From: Nocardioides psychrotolerans
GTDB taxonomy: Bacteria > Actinomycetota > Actinomycetes > Propionibacteriales > Nocardioidaceae
Assembly: GCF_900113685.1 (NCBI RefSeq)
Contig: NZ_FOQG01000008.1
Coordinates: 113,574 to 177,573 of the forward strand
DNA: 64,000 nt
Direction: 5' to 3'
Shown here: positions 17,482 through 26,099 of the stretch, one piece after another
Layout of the letters: each line of letters begins with the position of its first letter
How positions within the stretch are numbered: position 1 is the first letter of the stretch
Position numbers and translations under genes: made by a program
Notes under the pieces: model-generated
Told to the model about the DNA's origin: nothing
Databases searched by the model: none
What the model saw: the letters and a program-made list of their open reading frames with translations, nothing else

Positions 17482-17789
17482 TGCCGACCCGAGACGAGTG
17501 CATCGACGCCGCCGGCCAGGCCTTGGCCTTCTCTCAGATGGCCATCGCACAGATGACCCCTCGCGAGCAGGCCGAAGCCGCCTGGCATCCCGGCGCCCCC
17601 TTTAGCGTCGACGAGCTCGAAGACCTCATCCGGCTCGGTCGGGGCCTGCCGAGCGCGCACCTTGAAGGCGCCGAGCTCCAGGACCTCCTGGACCGCGACC
17701 ACCATCTGCGCCTCACACGCCGAGGCGTAGGTGGTCCCACCCGACGACGAGCTGTTGTCGACGACGAGAGCGAGGGGCACCTGGGCTAG
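17481..17789 (+). CDS. element-encoded hypothetical protein, 102 aa
   Basis: Starts at ATG 17481 inside the stop of the previous gene (TGATG), so translation is probably coupled. The N-terminal 60 residues are acidic and helical (MPTRDECIDAAGQALAFSQM); the C-terminus is basic. No domain is recognised. The readable part resembles small phage accessory proteins. Confidence rests on the overlap and the codon pattern. Confidence 0.5.
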   Translation: MPTRDECIDAAGQALAFSQMAIAQMTPREQAEAAWHPGAPFSVDELEDLIRLGRGLPSAHLEGAELQDLLDRDHHLRLTRRGVGGPTRRRAVVDDESEGHLG

Positions 17790-17920
17790 TTCGGCGCTCG
17801 CGACGGGACGCGTCCCGCACCGTTCACCAGGTCCGCGCGGAGGGTTGGCGCTCTCCCCGGACATGAAGAAACCCCCTGGAGTTGGCGCTCCAGAGGGTCA
17901 GGTTCCCGGAAGGGAAAGCA

Positions 17921-18919
17921 ATGTCTGAGACAGAACGTACTACCCGTGCGCCCAAGAGCGCTACCCCGAGCACCATCTCGCTCGGGGGTGTCGATCACGA
18001 GCTGTGTGGTGCCGAGCATCCGAGCGAGGCGGTCACGTGCGCCCTGGTGAAGAACCCGTGGCGTCACGACCGCCACGTCGGCCACCGCGACGGTGACGAG
18101 CCGCTTCCGAAGCGCACCATCACCTGGCCCGCAACGCGGGTCGACCCGGCCACCGTCGACGAGGGCGACGCGATCCGCGTCCCCCGACCCGACGGCCTCG
18201 GCGAGGAGCAGTGGGCCACGCTGCGCGAGACCATCCGCTCCGGCATCGACGACCTGGTCGCCCAGGTCAAGCAGACCCCGTGCACGCCGTGGTGCGAGCG
18301 GCACCAGGACCCCGACGGAGATGGCGGCTGGTGCGCCACCCGCGTCGTCGACGTCGACGGCGCCGACATCGCGGTCACCACCGGCACCCGCAGCGGCCAG
18401 CCCTACCTGTACGGCCTCTCCCAGCTGGAGGAGGGCATCGAGCTGGGATCGGCACGGCACCTCGCGGACACGATCCAGGAGCTCCTCGGGACCGTCGAGG
18501 GTGCGCCGGCCGCCGCGGTCATGGCGAGCCACACGTGGCGCGACCTGGCCGCCGAGGCGTCCCTGCTGCGCGACGTACGCCTGTACGACGCCGCTCGCCC
18601 CCGCATTCCGTTCGCGTCCAAGGACCTCCGACAGGCCTGCATGGCTGACCACGAGATCGGCGGACTGTTGGCCTGGAACAGCACCACGGACGACGAGGGC
18701 GGCAGTCTGGTGATGTTCGCTGGGCAGTCGGCTGCTCAGGAGCGGCGGGTGATGGAGAACGCGGGCTGGATGGTGTCGTGCGGGGCGGTGTACGCCGCCG
18801 AGCGGGTCGGGGTGAAGGGGTACAAGCTGCAGCCCGACGCGCGGGTCACGGAGGGGACCAACGAGTTCTTGGTGTGGCTCCTGCCGAACGGTGCCGACGT
18901 CGAGGGGATGCTCAGATGA
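17921..18919 (+). CDS. element-encoded protein with DUF6907-like Cys/His region, unknown
   Basis: Protein of 332 residues. ATG 17921 has GGAAGGGAAAG just upstream. Near the N-terminus is a Cys/His cluster (ELCGAEHPSEAVTCA then H-D-R-H-V-G-H). At about residue 125 comes PCTPWCERHQDPDGDG, which resembles the DUF6907 family of Streptomyces and its phages (C-x3-C-x2-H ... ), followed by VDVDGADIAV and a YLYGLSQLEEG helix typical of that fold. The C-terminal third (from AWNSTTDDEG) is separate and unknown. Metal binding is likely; function unknown. Confidence 0.65.
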   Translation: MSETERTTRAPKSATPSTISLGGVDHELCGAEHPSEAVTCALVKNPWRHDRHVGHRDGDEPLPKRTITWPATRVDPATVDEGDAIRVPRPDGLGEEQWATLRETIRSGIDDLVAQVKQTPCTPWCERHQDPDGDGGWCATRVVDVDGADIAVTTGTRSGQPYLYGLSQLEEGIELGSARHLADTIQELLGTVEGAPAAAVMASHTWRDLAAEASLLRDVRLYDAARPRIPFASKDLRQACMADHEIGGLLAWNSTTDDEGGSLVMFAGQSAAQERRVMENAGWMVSCGAVYAAERVGVKGYKLQPDARVTEGTNEFLVWLLPNGADVEGMLR

Positions 18920-19389
18920 GCACCTGGGAGGACGAGCAGCCGATCGACTACGCGCTCACCAACGCCGGGTGGGCGGCGGCCAGGACCCCGGTGACCCTCA
19001 CGATCAGCGAGGCGGTGGCCTACGCCGGACGGGTGAAGTCACGGATCCTCGAGCTAGCCCGAACCGGACGGGTCGAGGCCGTGCAGGTCGATGGCCGGTG
19101 GCTGATCGACGGCGCCTCGCTCGACGCGTACCTGGCGCAGCCACGGCGGCCCGGCATCCGGCGGCGGACCGCCGGCCCACGCCGGGTGTCTGCCGAACCC
19201 CTGCTCCGCCAGATCGCTCTGCGGGGCGGAGACGCCGCCTGCGGGGTCGAGCATGGGTCAGCCGCCCAGAAAGCCCTGGAGCGGGCACGCGAGGACGGCA
19301 CGGTCACCGTGTGGACGGCCGACCACCTCGCGGTGCACCTGCTGGGGCTGACGCTGTGGGATCTCTGGGATGCCCCCGGCGAGACGTAG
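18916..19389 (+). CDS. helix-turn-helix (excisionase/MerR-like) protein
   Basis: Protein of 157 residues; ATG 18916 overlaps the previous stop as ATGA. Residues 28-73 read as a winged helix of the excisionase/HTH_17 type: LTISEAVAYAGRVKSRILEL then a wing V-Q-V-D-G-R-W-L-I-D and SLDAYLAQ. The rest is basic, with a second helical region (GLTLWDLWD). It may regulate the left-end cassette or bind element DNA. One of three excisionase-like proteins in the element. Confidence 0.6.
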   Translation: MSTWEDEQPIDYALTNAGWAAARTPVTLTISEAVAYAGRVKSRILELARTGRVEAVQVDGRWLIDGASLDAYLAQPRRPGIRRRTAGPRRVSAEPLLRQIALRGGDAACGVEHGSAAQKALERAREDGTVTVWTADHLAVHLLGLTLWDLWDAPGET

Positions 19390-19525
19390 CCAGCCCGCTA
19401 CCGAACGGGGGACACCGCCCCACCTGGCCACGCGCCGGGTGGGGCCCCGGGAAGCGCCGCAACGGCACCTTCACCGGCGACGACATCCGCCCCGACGCCA
19501 CCGACCACTCGCGCGGCAGGGCGGC

Positions 19526-19858
19526 CTAGGCCGGGACGAGGACCTCTGCGTGCTTCTCGACAAGCTCCGGGTACTCCGCCGGATCGCCAGGTCGGTGTCC
19601 GCCTGCGCTCATCGCTCGAGAGGTGGCGTCATCAACGATCGCTACGGCCTCGTCGATCGTCTCGGCGTCTACCGCGATCTCGATCGTGAGTCGCATCTGA
19701 CCGAGGTCTAGGGACACAGCGGCGCTGTGAACACGCCCTTCCTGCTCTTCGATGTCCAGCAGTGCCTCCATGACGCGGTCGCAGGAGTCGCGGATGTCGT
19801 CACGCGTCTCCCCGGGGAGAGCAACCATTCGCCACTTAGATTCGGTTCCGATCATCAT
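19526..19858 (-). CDS. partner of the HicA-like gene, unknown, 110 aa
   Basis: Starts at ATG 19858 with AGGGAG about eight bases upstream and overlaps the end of the HicA-like gene (ATGA). The protein has the pattern RMVALPGETRDDIRDSCDRVMEALLDIEEQ, then a strand-rich part (LTIEIAVDAET) and a helix ending near the C-terminus. The alternating strand-helix-strand order could be a ferredoxin-like or RNase H-like small domain, such as the HicB N-terminus, but no sequence match is certain. It may be the antitoxin of a two-gene unit. Confidence 0.55.
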   Translation of the reverse strand: MMIGTESKWRMVALPGETRDDIRDSCDRVMEALLDIEEQEGRVHSAAVSLDLGQMRLTIEIAVDAETIDEAVAIVDDATSRAMSAGGHRPGDPAEYPELVEKHAEVLVPA

Positions 19859-20106
19859 GTCGCTTCTCCCTTCATGCAGTCCTGGCGGCGGAGCCACCGG
19901 TAGGCGTTCTTGACGTAGTTCGGGTCGCTGGGCGTGAGGTGAATCGATCTCTGGTGATCACCGCAGGGACACCTCACTGTGTAGTACCTCGGAGGATTCA
20001 GGATCTTCCATCCCGACTCGTGGAACTCACCGAGTAGAGCTTCGATCTCCTTCTTCGGGTGACGTTGCCAGTACGGCACTGGCGCCACCTCTCCCAAGAA
20101 TGCCAC
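19855..20106 (-). CDS. HicA-like small protein, candidate toxin
   Basis: Protein of 83 residues. The order HPKKEIEALLGEFHESGWKI, a strand with YYTVRCPCGDHQRSI, then SDPNYVKNAYRWLRR resembles the double-stranded-RNA-binding-like fold of HicA mRNA interferases (helix, two to three strands, helix). The usual G-S-H catalytic His is not obvious; instead there is C-P-C-G-D-H. It is coupled to the 110-aa gene downstream. A toxin-antitoxin role is inferred from size, pairing and fold resemblance only. Confidence 0.5.
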   Translation of the reverse strand: MAFLGEVAPVPYWQRHPKKEIEALLGEFHESGWKILNPPRYYTVRCPCGDHQRSIHLTPSDPNYVKNAYRWLRRQDCMKGEAT

Positions 20107-20239
20107 GGACTACCCCATTCCGGGCAGCCCTTGCGAAGGTCCGATTCCATCACGGGATGTCAACCCACTCGGGCGGCCGGACTATCGACGGGGACTCGGC
20201 CGCCTCCTGATCCGCCGGGGCGTGGGGCATGATGCGCGC

Positions 20240-20479
20240 ATGGCCGAGAATTACGATCCCGCGCAATTCATGATCGAGAACACCTTCACTGCGTTCGAGC
20301 TCGTCACGATGGTCCTGGAGGACCGCGGTGACGACCTGGAGCGCGCGTTGGCGGACCTGGACCTAACGCGGCTTCCGGGCGTTCTGCGTGCCGCCGTCGC
20401 TTTGGCGGCCCAGGAGATGACCACGGCTCGGGGCGCCGACGAGGCTCTGGCCTACGCGCGCAGCGCACGCCCGGCCTGA
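20240..20479 (+). CDS. element-encoded hypothetical protein, 79 aa
   Basis: ATG 20240 (MAENYDPAQF) begins an acidic, helical protein of 79 residues; GTG 20222 is a longer alternative. No domain is recognised. It stands alone between two leftward genes, in the opposite direction, with little upstream ribosome-site signal, so it may be leaderless. Confidence 0.5.
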   Translation: MAENYDPAQFMIENTFTAFELVTMVLEDRGDDLERALADLDLTRLPGVLRAAVALAAQEMTTARGADEALAYARSARPA

Positions 20480-20533
20480 GTGTCGGCGGCCACGCGAGAA
20501 CCCGGCCTCGATGACTGAGCCGGGCCGGGCCCC

Positions 20534-21442
20534 CTACGCGTTGGCGTTCGGCATCTCGGAGTCGGGCACCCTGCAGCAGTCCTCGAAGCTGCGACCGCTC
20601 TGGCAGTCGCAGGTGTGACCCTCGGCGAAGTACGCAGCCAGATGGCAGTCACGGAACGACAGCCCGCTTCCGCACCAGCAGGGGGCCTTCTGGGACGCAG
20701 GGTGGCACGTGCCGTTGACCATCTTGCCGAGTTCGTCGCCGGTGTCGTCGAAGGTATGGATCGAGGTCGTGACTGATCGGCCGCGCTCGACGAGGCAGTG
20801 CATCACCTGGCCGCCGACGAGGATCGTGAAGAAGGGGTTGAGGGTGCGCTGCTCGCGCACGGAGATCGCCAGGGCGCGCCACTCGTCGACCGACGAGGGT
20901 CTCGGCAGCACGGGCTTCACCCGCCACCGCTCCGCCAGCACCAGTCGCGACTCGAGGGACTGACGATGGGGTCTGGTCGAGTCCTTCAGCAGACGCATCT
21001 CATAGCCAGACGGCGCGAAGTCCCAGGGGCTCGGCATGACGAGAGAGCCGTGGACCCGCACGTGCTTGAAGTCCTGGTCAGAGAAGAACATGTGCGCCGT
21101 GAACTTCTTCTGCTCCGGCGAGTAGCCCATCAGGTACAGCGTGGAGGACGCCATGCGCAGGTGCTCGTCATCGGTGTGGTGACCCCACAGGGCGCGGAGG
21201 AGGGCTGGAGCCTGCTCGACGAGCTGGTCGAAGTCGTCGACGTCCTGGGACACGGTCAGGGTGCCGGTGGTGGCGTAGGTGCTGAAGGCACTGTCACCGC
21301 GCGTCATGACGACTGCGTCGAGGTGCGGGATGGTGTGGTGCTTGGTGCAGTACCCCAGCGAGCTGAGGTTGGAGGCGTACGACAGCGTGTCGGTGATCAG
21401 CTCGGCGCGGTCGCCGTAGGTGGCGAATCCGATGAGGGTCAC
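20534..21442 (-). CDS. protein with NTN-hydrolase-like start and two SEC-C-type zinc motifs
   Basis: Protein of 302 residues after GTG 21442, which overlaps the tape measure stop. The N-terminus MTLIGFATYGDRAELITDT resembles proteasome/HslV-type NTN hydrolases (a Thr at position 2 followed by strand, turn, strand and a D-T/S motif). The C-terminus has two tandem SEC-C-like zinc motifs: CWCGSGLSFRDCH and CDCQSGRSFEDCC. It is the last gene of the leftward structural operon. A tail-associated or processing protease-like role is possible but unproven. Confidence 0.6.
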   Translation of the reverse strand: MTLIGFATYGDRAELITDTLSYASNLSSLGYCTKHHTIPHLDAVVMTRGDSAFSTYATTGTLTVSQDVDDFDQLVEQAPALLRALWGHHTDDEHLRMASSTLYLMGYSPEQKKFTAHMFFSDQDFKHVRVHGSLVMPSPWDFAPSGYEMRLLKDSTRPHRQSLESRLVLAERWRVKPVLPRPSSVDEWRALAISVREQRTLNPFFTILVGGQVMHCLVERGRSVTTSIHTFDDTGDELGKMVNGTCHPASQKAPCWCGSGLSFRDCHLAAYFAEGHTCDCQSGRSFEDCCRVPDSEMPNANA

Positions 21443-23988
21443 AGTGTGGCTTCTTCCAGCTCGAGAGGGAGGGGGGCTTCACGGACCGGGCCCGCGATGG
21501 GCCCACCGGCAGCGAGCTGCGACCGCGGCCGTACGCCGGCTCCGGACACGAAGGGGGCGTTGTCGGCAGTGCCCGACTCCTGGTGCCGCACGGTGACCGT
21601 GACGGTCTTGTCGCGTAGCGCCTCGATCTTCGCCTTGAGCGCTGCGACCCTGGCCTCAGCGGCTTCGGTCTTCGCTTCGATCGCGATCGCGCGGGCCTTC
21701 GGGATGTCTAGGACGCTCTTGGCCAGGCGCCGCGCTGCGTCCTCGGAGACCCCCATGTCCATGGCGGTGTCGATGAAAGCCTCGCGGGCCTGGTGGAACT
21801 CCTGCCGGTTGTTCTTCACCGCCGCCGACTGGTTGTTCCACGCCGCGGCCAGCCCCGACAGCTGCCGGCGGTTCTCCAACGCGGCCTCCGAGGAGCCCTT
21901 GATCCCAGCCTGGTTCTTGTCAGCCTGCTCTCGAGCCGCCTTCAGCGCCTCGCGATACTGCGTCTCGGCATCGAACGCAGCCAGGGCAGCGTCACGCTGG
22001 CGTTCCATCTGGTCGACCAGGCCCTTGATCTCGTCCTTGGTGAGCCCCGCCTCGTTGCCGAGCGCGGCGGTCACGTCAGCGAGCTCACCGGTAGGCGCGG
22101 TCGCTCCGCCTGCGGCGTCCCCGGCCAAGATCAATGCGTTCGCCTCTGCGTCGAGGGCCTCGCGGTAGTCCGGGAGCAGCTTCAGGAGGTTGGCCTGCTC
22201 AGACTCGGTGAGCTGGTAGGCGCCAGCCAGCCCCTCGAGCGCGTCAGCAGCCTGATCCGGTGCCCCTGCGGCCACGATCCCGGCGAGGGCCTCGTCGAGG
22301 GCCTTGATGGAGGCCGCGGCCTCCCTGGACTCCTGCTTCGTGGACTGCAGACCAGGGATCACGTTGTCAGCCAGGCCACCGAGGCCGAGGGGGATCGAGT
22401 CGTAGAACCCGGCGATGTCCGCCATGATCCCCGGGTCGTCGAGGGCGCTGATCGCGGCGCCGAGGTCACCAAAGTCCTGGGCGAGGGCCTTCATAGCCTC
22501 GGCCTTGCCCATGTTGAGGAGGTTGTTCGTCAGGCCTTCCACGCCGGGTACCGCCCGGTCGGTGGACTCCGCGATCGCGTCTAGGGCTTCGTCGAGGGCG
22601 TAGAGCCCAACCGCGACCGTGGTAGCGATCGACAGGGCCCGCAGCTTGGAGCCGGCGGTGCCGGACTCGGTGCCGAGACCCTTGATGGCCTCGCGGGTGT
22701 CGGTGACCGCTCCGATGACCTTTGCACCGAACCACAGTCCGCCGCCGGTGATCGCGGTCAGCGCGAGCATCTTCGTCACGACCCCCTGCACGGGGTCGGG
22801 CAGGGACCCGAACGCCTGGGCCACGGTCGAGACCTTGTCCGAGACCTCGGACAGCACCGGCAGCAGAGCCGCACCGGCGTCGATCCCGGCGTCACGCACG
22901 TTGTTCCACGCCTTCTGGACATCAGCACCCGTCGTGTCCATCCGCTTCGCGAACTCGTCCGCCAGCGCACTGTTCTCCGACCACGCGTCAGCACCCAGAG
23001 CCAGAGAGTCGGTCAGCAGGTCACCCGAGGCAGCCATGCCGAGCAACGCCTGAGACACACGGACATCCGACAGGCCAAGCCCGTCGAGGGTCGTGAACAC
23101 GTCCCCACCCGACGCATTTATCTCGTTCAGACCAGCCGTGAACGCCGCGAACGCCTGAGCCGGGTCCTCCCCGAAAGCCCGTACGAACTCAGAGGCGCTC
23201 ATCCCAGCCACACCCGCGAACTGCTCCAGGTCCGCGCCACCCTGCTTGGTGGCCTTAGCCATGTCGGTGAAGACCCGCGAGATCGCCGACCCGCCGGCCT
23301 CCGCCTCGATGCCCATGGACGCCGCGGCGTTCGCGATCGCGAGAATGTCGGACTCCGCGAGCCCGATCTGCGCACCAGCACCGGCGATGCGCTGCGCCAT
23401 GGACAGGATCTGCGCCTCGGTGGAGGCACCGTCGTTGCCGAGCGCGACGAGGGCCGACCCGAAGTTGTCCACCTCGGCCGTGCTCGTGCCCATGACGTTG
23501 GCGATCTGCGCGATGTCCGTTGCCGCCTGCTCAGCGGTCAGCAGGCCGCCAGTGGCCTCGCCGAGCTGGATCATCGTGTCGGTGAAGTCCGCGATGTCCT
23601 CACGAGCCACACCGAGCTGACCCGCGGCCTCCGCGACGCCGGCAATCTCCTCGTGAGTGGCGGGCATCGTCTTCGCCAGGTTCCGCAACTCACCCTCGAG
23701 CTGCGAAATCTGCTCGACCGTGCCATCCACGGTCTTCTCGACCCCAGCGAACTGGGACTCCCAGTCCATGGCCGCCTTCGCGGACGCACCAAGCGCCAGC
23801 GCGGCACCAGCGCCGATCATCCCGGCCTTGTTCCCGAGGTTCTCCACGGCCCGGGCCTGCGACATCGTCGCCCGCTCCATGCCCTTGGTCCCGGACACCA
23901 CGGCTGCCTCTGCGGCTTTCATGCCCGCGATCAGCTGCGAGCTCTCCATGGAGAGCTTCACGACGACGGAGCGTGCTTGTGCGCTCAT
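21439..23988 (-). CDS. phage tail tape measure protein
   Basis: Protein of 849 residues. The N-terminus carries the TP901-type tape measure domain: ESQFAGVEKTVDGT near residue 75, then an Ala/Gly-rich helical stretch with GVAEAAGQLGVAREDIADF and YKATQ-like repeats replaced by AATDIAQIANVMG. Hydrophobic segments lie in the middle (about 400-470), and the last third is a long coiled coil (KAAREQADKNQAGIKG, then TEAAEARVAALKAKIEALRD). It sets tail length and ends in the virion tail. It is shorter than most siphophage tape measures, suggesting a short tail or a remnant. Confidence 0.88.
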   Translation of the reverse strand: MSAQARSVVVKLSMESSQLIAGMKAAEAAVVSGTKGMERATMSQARAVENLGNKAGMIGAGAALALGASAKAAMDWESQFAGVEKTVDGTVEQISQLEGELRNLAKTMPATHEEIAGVAEAAGQLGVAREDIADFTDTMIQLGEATGGLLTAEQAATDIAQIANVMGTSTAEVDNFGSALVALGNDGASTEAQILSMAQRIAGAGAQIGLAESDILAIANAAASMGIEAEAGGSAISRVFTDMAKATKQGGADLEQFAGVAGMSASEFVRAFGEDPAQAFAAFTAGLNEINASGGDVFTTLDGLGLSDVRVSQALLGMAASGDLLTDSLALGADAWSENSALADEFAKRMDTTGADVQKAWNNVRDAGIDAGAALLPVLSEVSDKVSTVAQAFGSLPDPVQGVVTKMLALTAITGGGLWFGAKVIGAVTDTREAIKGLGTESGTAGSKLRALSIATTVAVGLYALDEALDAIAESTDRAVPGVEGLTNNLLNMGKAEAMKALAQDFGDLGAAISALDDPGIMADIAGFYDSIPLGLGGLADNVIPGLQSTKQESREAAASIKALDEALAGIVAAGAPDQAADALEGLAGAYQLTESEQANLLKLLPDYREALDAEANALILAGDAAGGATAPTGELADVTAALGNEAGLTKDEIKGLVDQMERQRDAALAAFDAETQYREALKAAREQADKNQAGIKGSSEAALENRRQLSGLAAAWNNQSAAVKNNRQEFHQAREAFIDTAMDMGVSEDAARRLAKSVLDIPKARAIAIEAKTEAAEARVAALKAKIEALRDKTVTVTVRHQESGTADNAPFVSGAGVRPRSQLAAGGPIAGPVREAPLPLELEEATL

Positions 23989-24010
23989 CTCAGATCCTCA
24001 CTGCCCTGGG

Positions 24011-24376
24011 TCACAGGATGTTGTCGACGATCTGCTCGATCGCCTTCTCGAAGCCGGGCACCTGGCGCTCGAACGCCGGCCCCATGAACGCCTGACCGGC
24101 CGAGACACTGGTGCCGAACTCGACGTAGGGGGCGTAGTCGGCCGAAGGGCCGATCTCGGCGGTCATGGCCCCGTGGCGGCCGTCGCCGACGATGTCGGTG
24201 TCGATGCTGCTGCGCAGGTTGCCCGTGTCGACGGGCGCCAAGGCCTTGGCGTCGGCCTCGATGGCGTACGCCGTACGCCGCAGCGCGGATGCGGCCTGAG
24301 CGCCGACGCGTCCTGAGGAAGCGCGCAGGGTGACCGCGAGCTCCCGTAGCTCGGAGGTGTCGATGCTGATGCCCAC
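24011..24376 (-). CDS. HK97 gp10-like head-tail/tail component
   Basis: Protein of 121 residues from GTG 24376. The central motif APVDTGNLRSSI followed by a strand and YAPYVEFGTS is the signature of the HK97 gp10/tail-completion family (V-D-T-G-x-L-R-x-S-I ... Y-A-x-x-x-E-F-G-T). In siphophages it lies between head-tail connectors and the major tail protein. Here it directly precedes the tape measure gene, and no major tail protein is recognisable. Confidence 0.85.
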   Translation of the reverse strand: MGISIDTSELRELAVTLRASSGRVGAQAASALRRTAYAIEADAKALAPVDTGNLRSSIDTDIVGDGRHGAMTAEIGPSADYAPYVEFGTSVSAGQAFMGPAFERQVPGFEKAIEQIVDNIL

Positions 24377-24384
24377 GGCGCGCC

Positions 24385-25296
24385 TCAGTCCTTCACGGAC
24401 GCCGGTGCCGGCGCGAGAGCGTCGAGGTGCTCGCGCGCCGCGGAGATCTCGTCGTCGATGGCCCGCAGTCGCTCGCGCAGTTGAGGCAGCACCACGAACT
24501 TCCCCTCACGGGGCTGCATCTGCGCCTCTTGCCGCTCGAGGTCAGCGATCCGACCGGGCAGCTCGTCGCGGGCCTGCTCGAGCCCCACGATCACGTCCTG
24601 GGCCTGCTGGACCCGCTGCTGGACCCGCTGCAGGAACGCCGGCACCGGGACCAGGGCGTCGGGCCCCATGATGCACTCGGGGTAGATCTCCGAGCCCACG
24701 CGCCACTCGACGAGGAGCGGGGCGGGATCTACGCCGGCCGCGAGCTCGCACAGGATCCGGTGCTGCCGACGCGCCAGGGTGAGCGACGCGTGGATCGGCC
24801 GGCTCTTCGGGACCTTCCACGACTTCGGCCGATCCACCGGGGCAAGGGCCCAACGCAGATCGGCCTCCGGGACGTAGACGCCCTCGTGGTCCTCGAGCTG
24901 CTTCAGCAGCCGGGCGGTCTTGGTCTCGTGCTGGCGCAGCTCGTCTTCGAGGGGCGGGATCGCCGTCGCGAACAAGGCGGCCTGCGCCTGGAGCCACGCC
25001 GTCTCCGCGGCCGCGACCCGGGGGCGGTGCGCCACCGCGGCCCGGTGCACGATCTCGACCCGGGCCGTCAACTGCGTGATCGATGTCGCGAGGGCTTCCT
25101 CCGCACTGGGGTCCTCGAGCAGGGCCTCAGCGGCCTGGGCCTGGACGCTCTCGAGCTCGGCCCGTGCAGCCGACTCCTTGGCCTCCCACTGGGCCTGGAC
25201 GCGGCGGGCGTCCTGAACAGCGGCTGCAGCGGCCGTCACGGCCTCCTCGGGAGCGACGCTGTCGATCTGATCCAGGGTGATGGTGTCGGTGCTCAT
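24385..25296 (-). CDS. element-encoded coiled-coil protein, 303 aa
   Basis: Start ATG 25296. Long Ala/Glu/Arg/Gln heptads run through residues 20-130 and 215-290, with a central region (about 135-210) containing GVYVPEADLRWALAPVDRPK and Trp/Pro residues. No domain recognised. Its place before gp10 would suit a scaffold-like or assembly protein, but the composition alone cannot show this. Confidence 0.6.
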   Translation of the reverse strand: MSTDTITLDQIDSVAPEEAVTAAAAAVQDARRVQAQWEAKESAARAELESVQAQAAEALLEDPSAEEALATSITQLTARVEIVHRAAVAHRPRVAAAETAWLQAQAALFATAIPPLEDELRQHETKTARLLKQLEDHEGVYVPEADLRWALAPVDRPKSWKVPKSRPIHASLTLARRQHRILCELAAGVDPAPLLVEWRVGSEIYPECIMGPDALVPVPAFLQRVQQRVQQAQDVIVGLEQARDELPGRIADLERQEAQMQPREGKFVVLPQLRERLRAIDDEISAAREHLDALAPAPASVKD

Positions 25297-25310
25297 GGTC
25301 GGGCGCCTCC

Positions 25311-25712
25311 TCAGGCGTTGGTGGTGATGGCGCTCAGGCGCCGGGTCCAGATGTGCTCGTCGAGGGCAGCGAGGAACGCGTCCTGGTCGAGCAGGGCGTC
25401 AGCCCTGGCCGGCAGATCCGCCATGAGACCGGCCACCTCGAGCTCGTTGAAGACGACCTCGGTCCCGCGGGTCCTCTCGACCAGCAGCGCCGCCGCACGC
25501 AGCCCCCTGGCCCGGGCAGCAGCCTCGGCATGGAGACCACGAAGGCTGGCCTCCTGGGTGTCGCGCTCGGCCTCGAGCTCAGTGGCTCGCAGAGCAGCGG
25601 TCAGCGTGTGGATGTGGTCGTCCTTGTCGACGCGCACGAAGCCTGGGGCCGGAGCCCTGGTGACGAAGCGGAGGACGTCGCGTCGGCGGCGCCTCCAGGT
25701 CTCGCTCAGCAT
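25311..25712 (-). CDS. element-encoded hypothetical protein, 133 aa
   Basis: Start ATG 25712. A basic start (SETWRRRRRDVLRFV) precedes a helical Ala/Arg/Glu-rich body and an acidic end. No domain recognised. It lies 14 bases upstream of the coiled-coil gene in the same leftward operon. Confidence 0.55.
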   Translation of the reverse strand: MLSETWRRRRRDVLRFVTRAPAPGFVRVDKDDHIHTLTAALRATELEAERDTQEASLRGLHAEAAARARGLRAAALLVERTRGTEVVFNELEVAGLMADLPARADALLDQDAFLAALDEHIWTRRLSAITTNA

Positions 25713-25727
25713 GTCCGCGCCGTCCGG

Positions 25728-26099
25728 TCAGTCGCCGGCAGGCGCCATGAAGCGGCGGGCCCGATCACGCATCGCGGACTCGTCGAGGGTGCGCGACTTC
25801 GACGACGGCTTGAAGATCACCGTCGACAGGCACGCGTCCTCGAAAGACAGGAACTTCCCCTCGCTCAGCCCCGCCGCGGCCCCGGCGGCGTCGATCGCGT
25901 TGAGGCCGACGGCACGAAAGTCTTCGACGGTCGGCTTCACGAGCGGCGGCTTGGGTGCGACAGCGCCGCCGGCCATGGTCATCGCCGCGCCGGCCTCTTG
26001 CAGGGGACGGCCCCACGGGGTCCTAGTCGTGATGCCCTGGGCCTCGTCGAGGTCCTGCTGGGTCACGACTCTGCCGAAGGGGGTCTTCTTGTCCGTCAT
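25728..26099 (-). CDS. element-encoded hypothetical protein, 123 aa
   Basis: ATG 26099 is preferred (AGGAG about seven bases upstream) and overlaps the stop of the helix-turn-helix gene as ATGA. The N-terminus MTDKKTPFGRVVTQQDLDEA is polar, followed by an Ala/Gly-rich stretch and a basic C-terminus (MRDRARRFMAPAGD). No domain recognised. Confidence 0.6.
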   Translation of the reverse strand: MTDKKTPFGRVVTQQDLDEAQGITTRTPWGRPLQEAGAAMTMAGGAVAPKPPLVKPTVEDFRAVGLNAIDAAGAAAGLSEGKFLSFEDACLSTVIFKPSSKSRTLDESAMRDRARRFMAPAGD

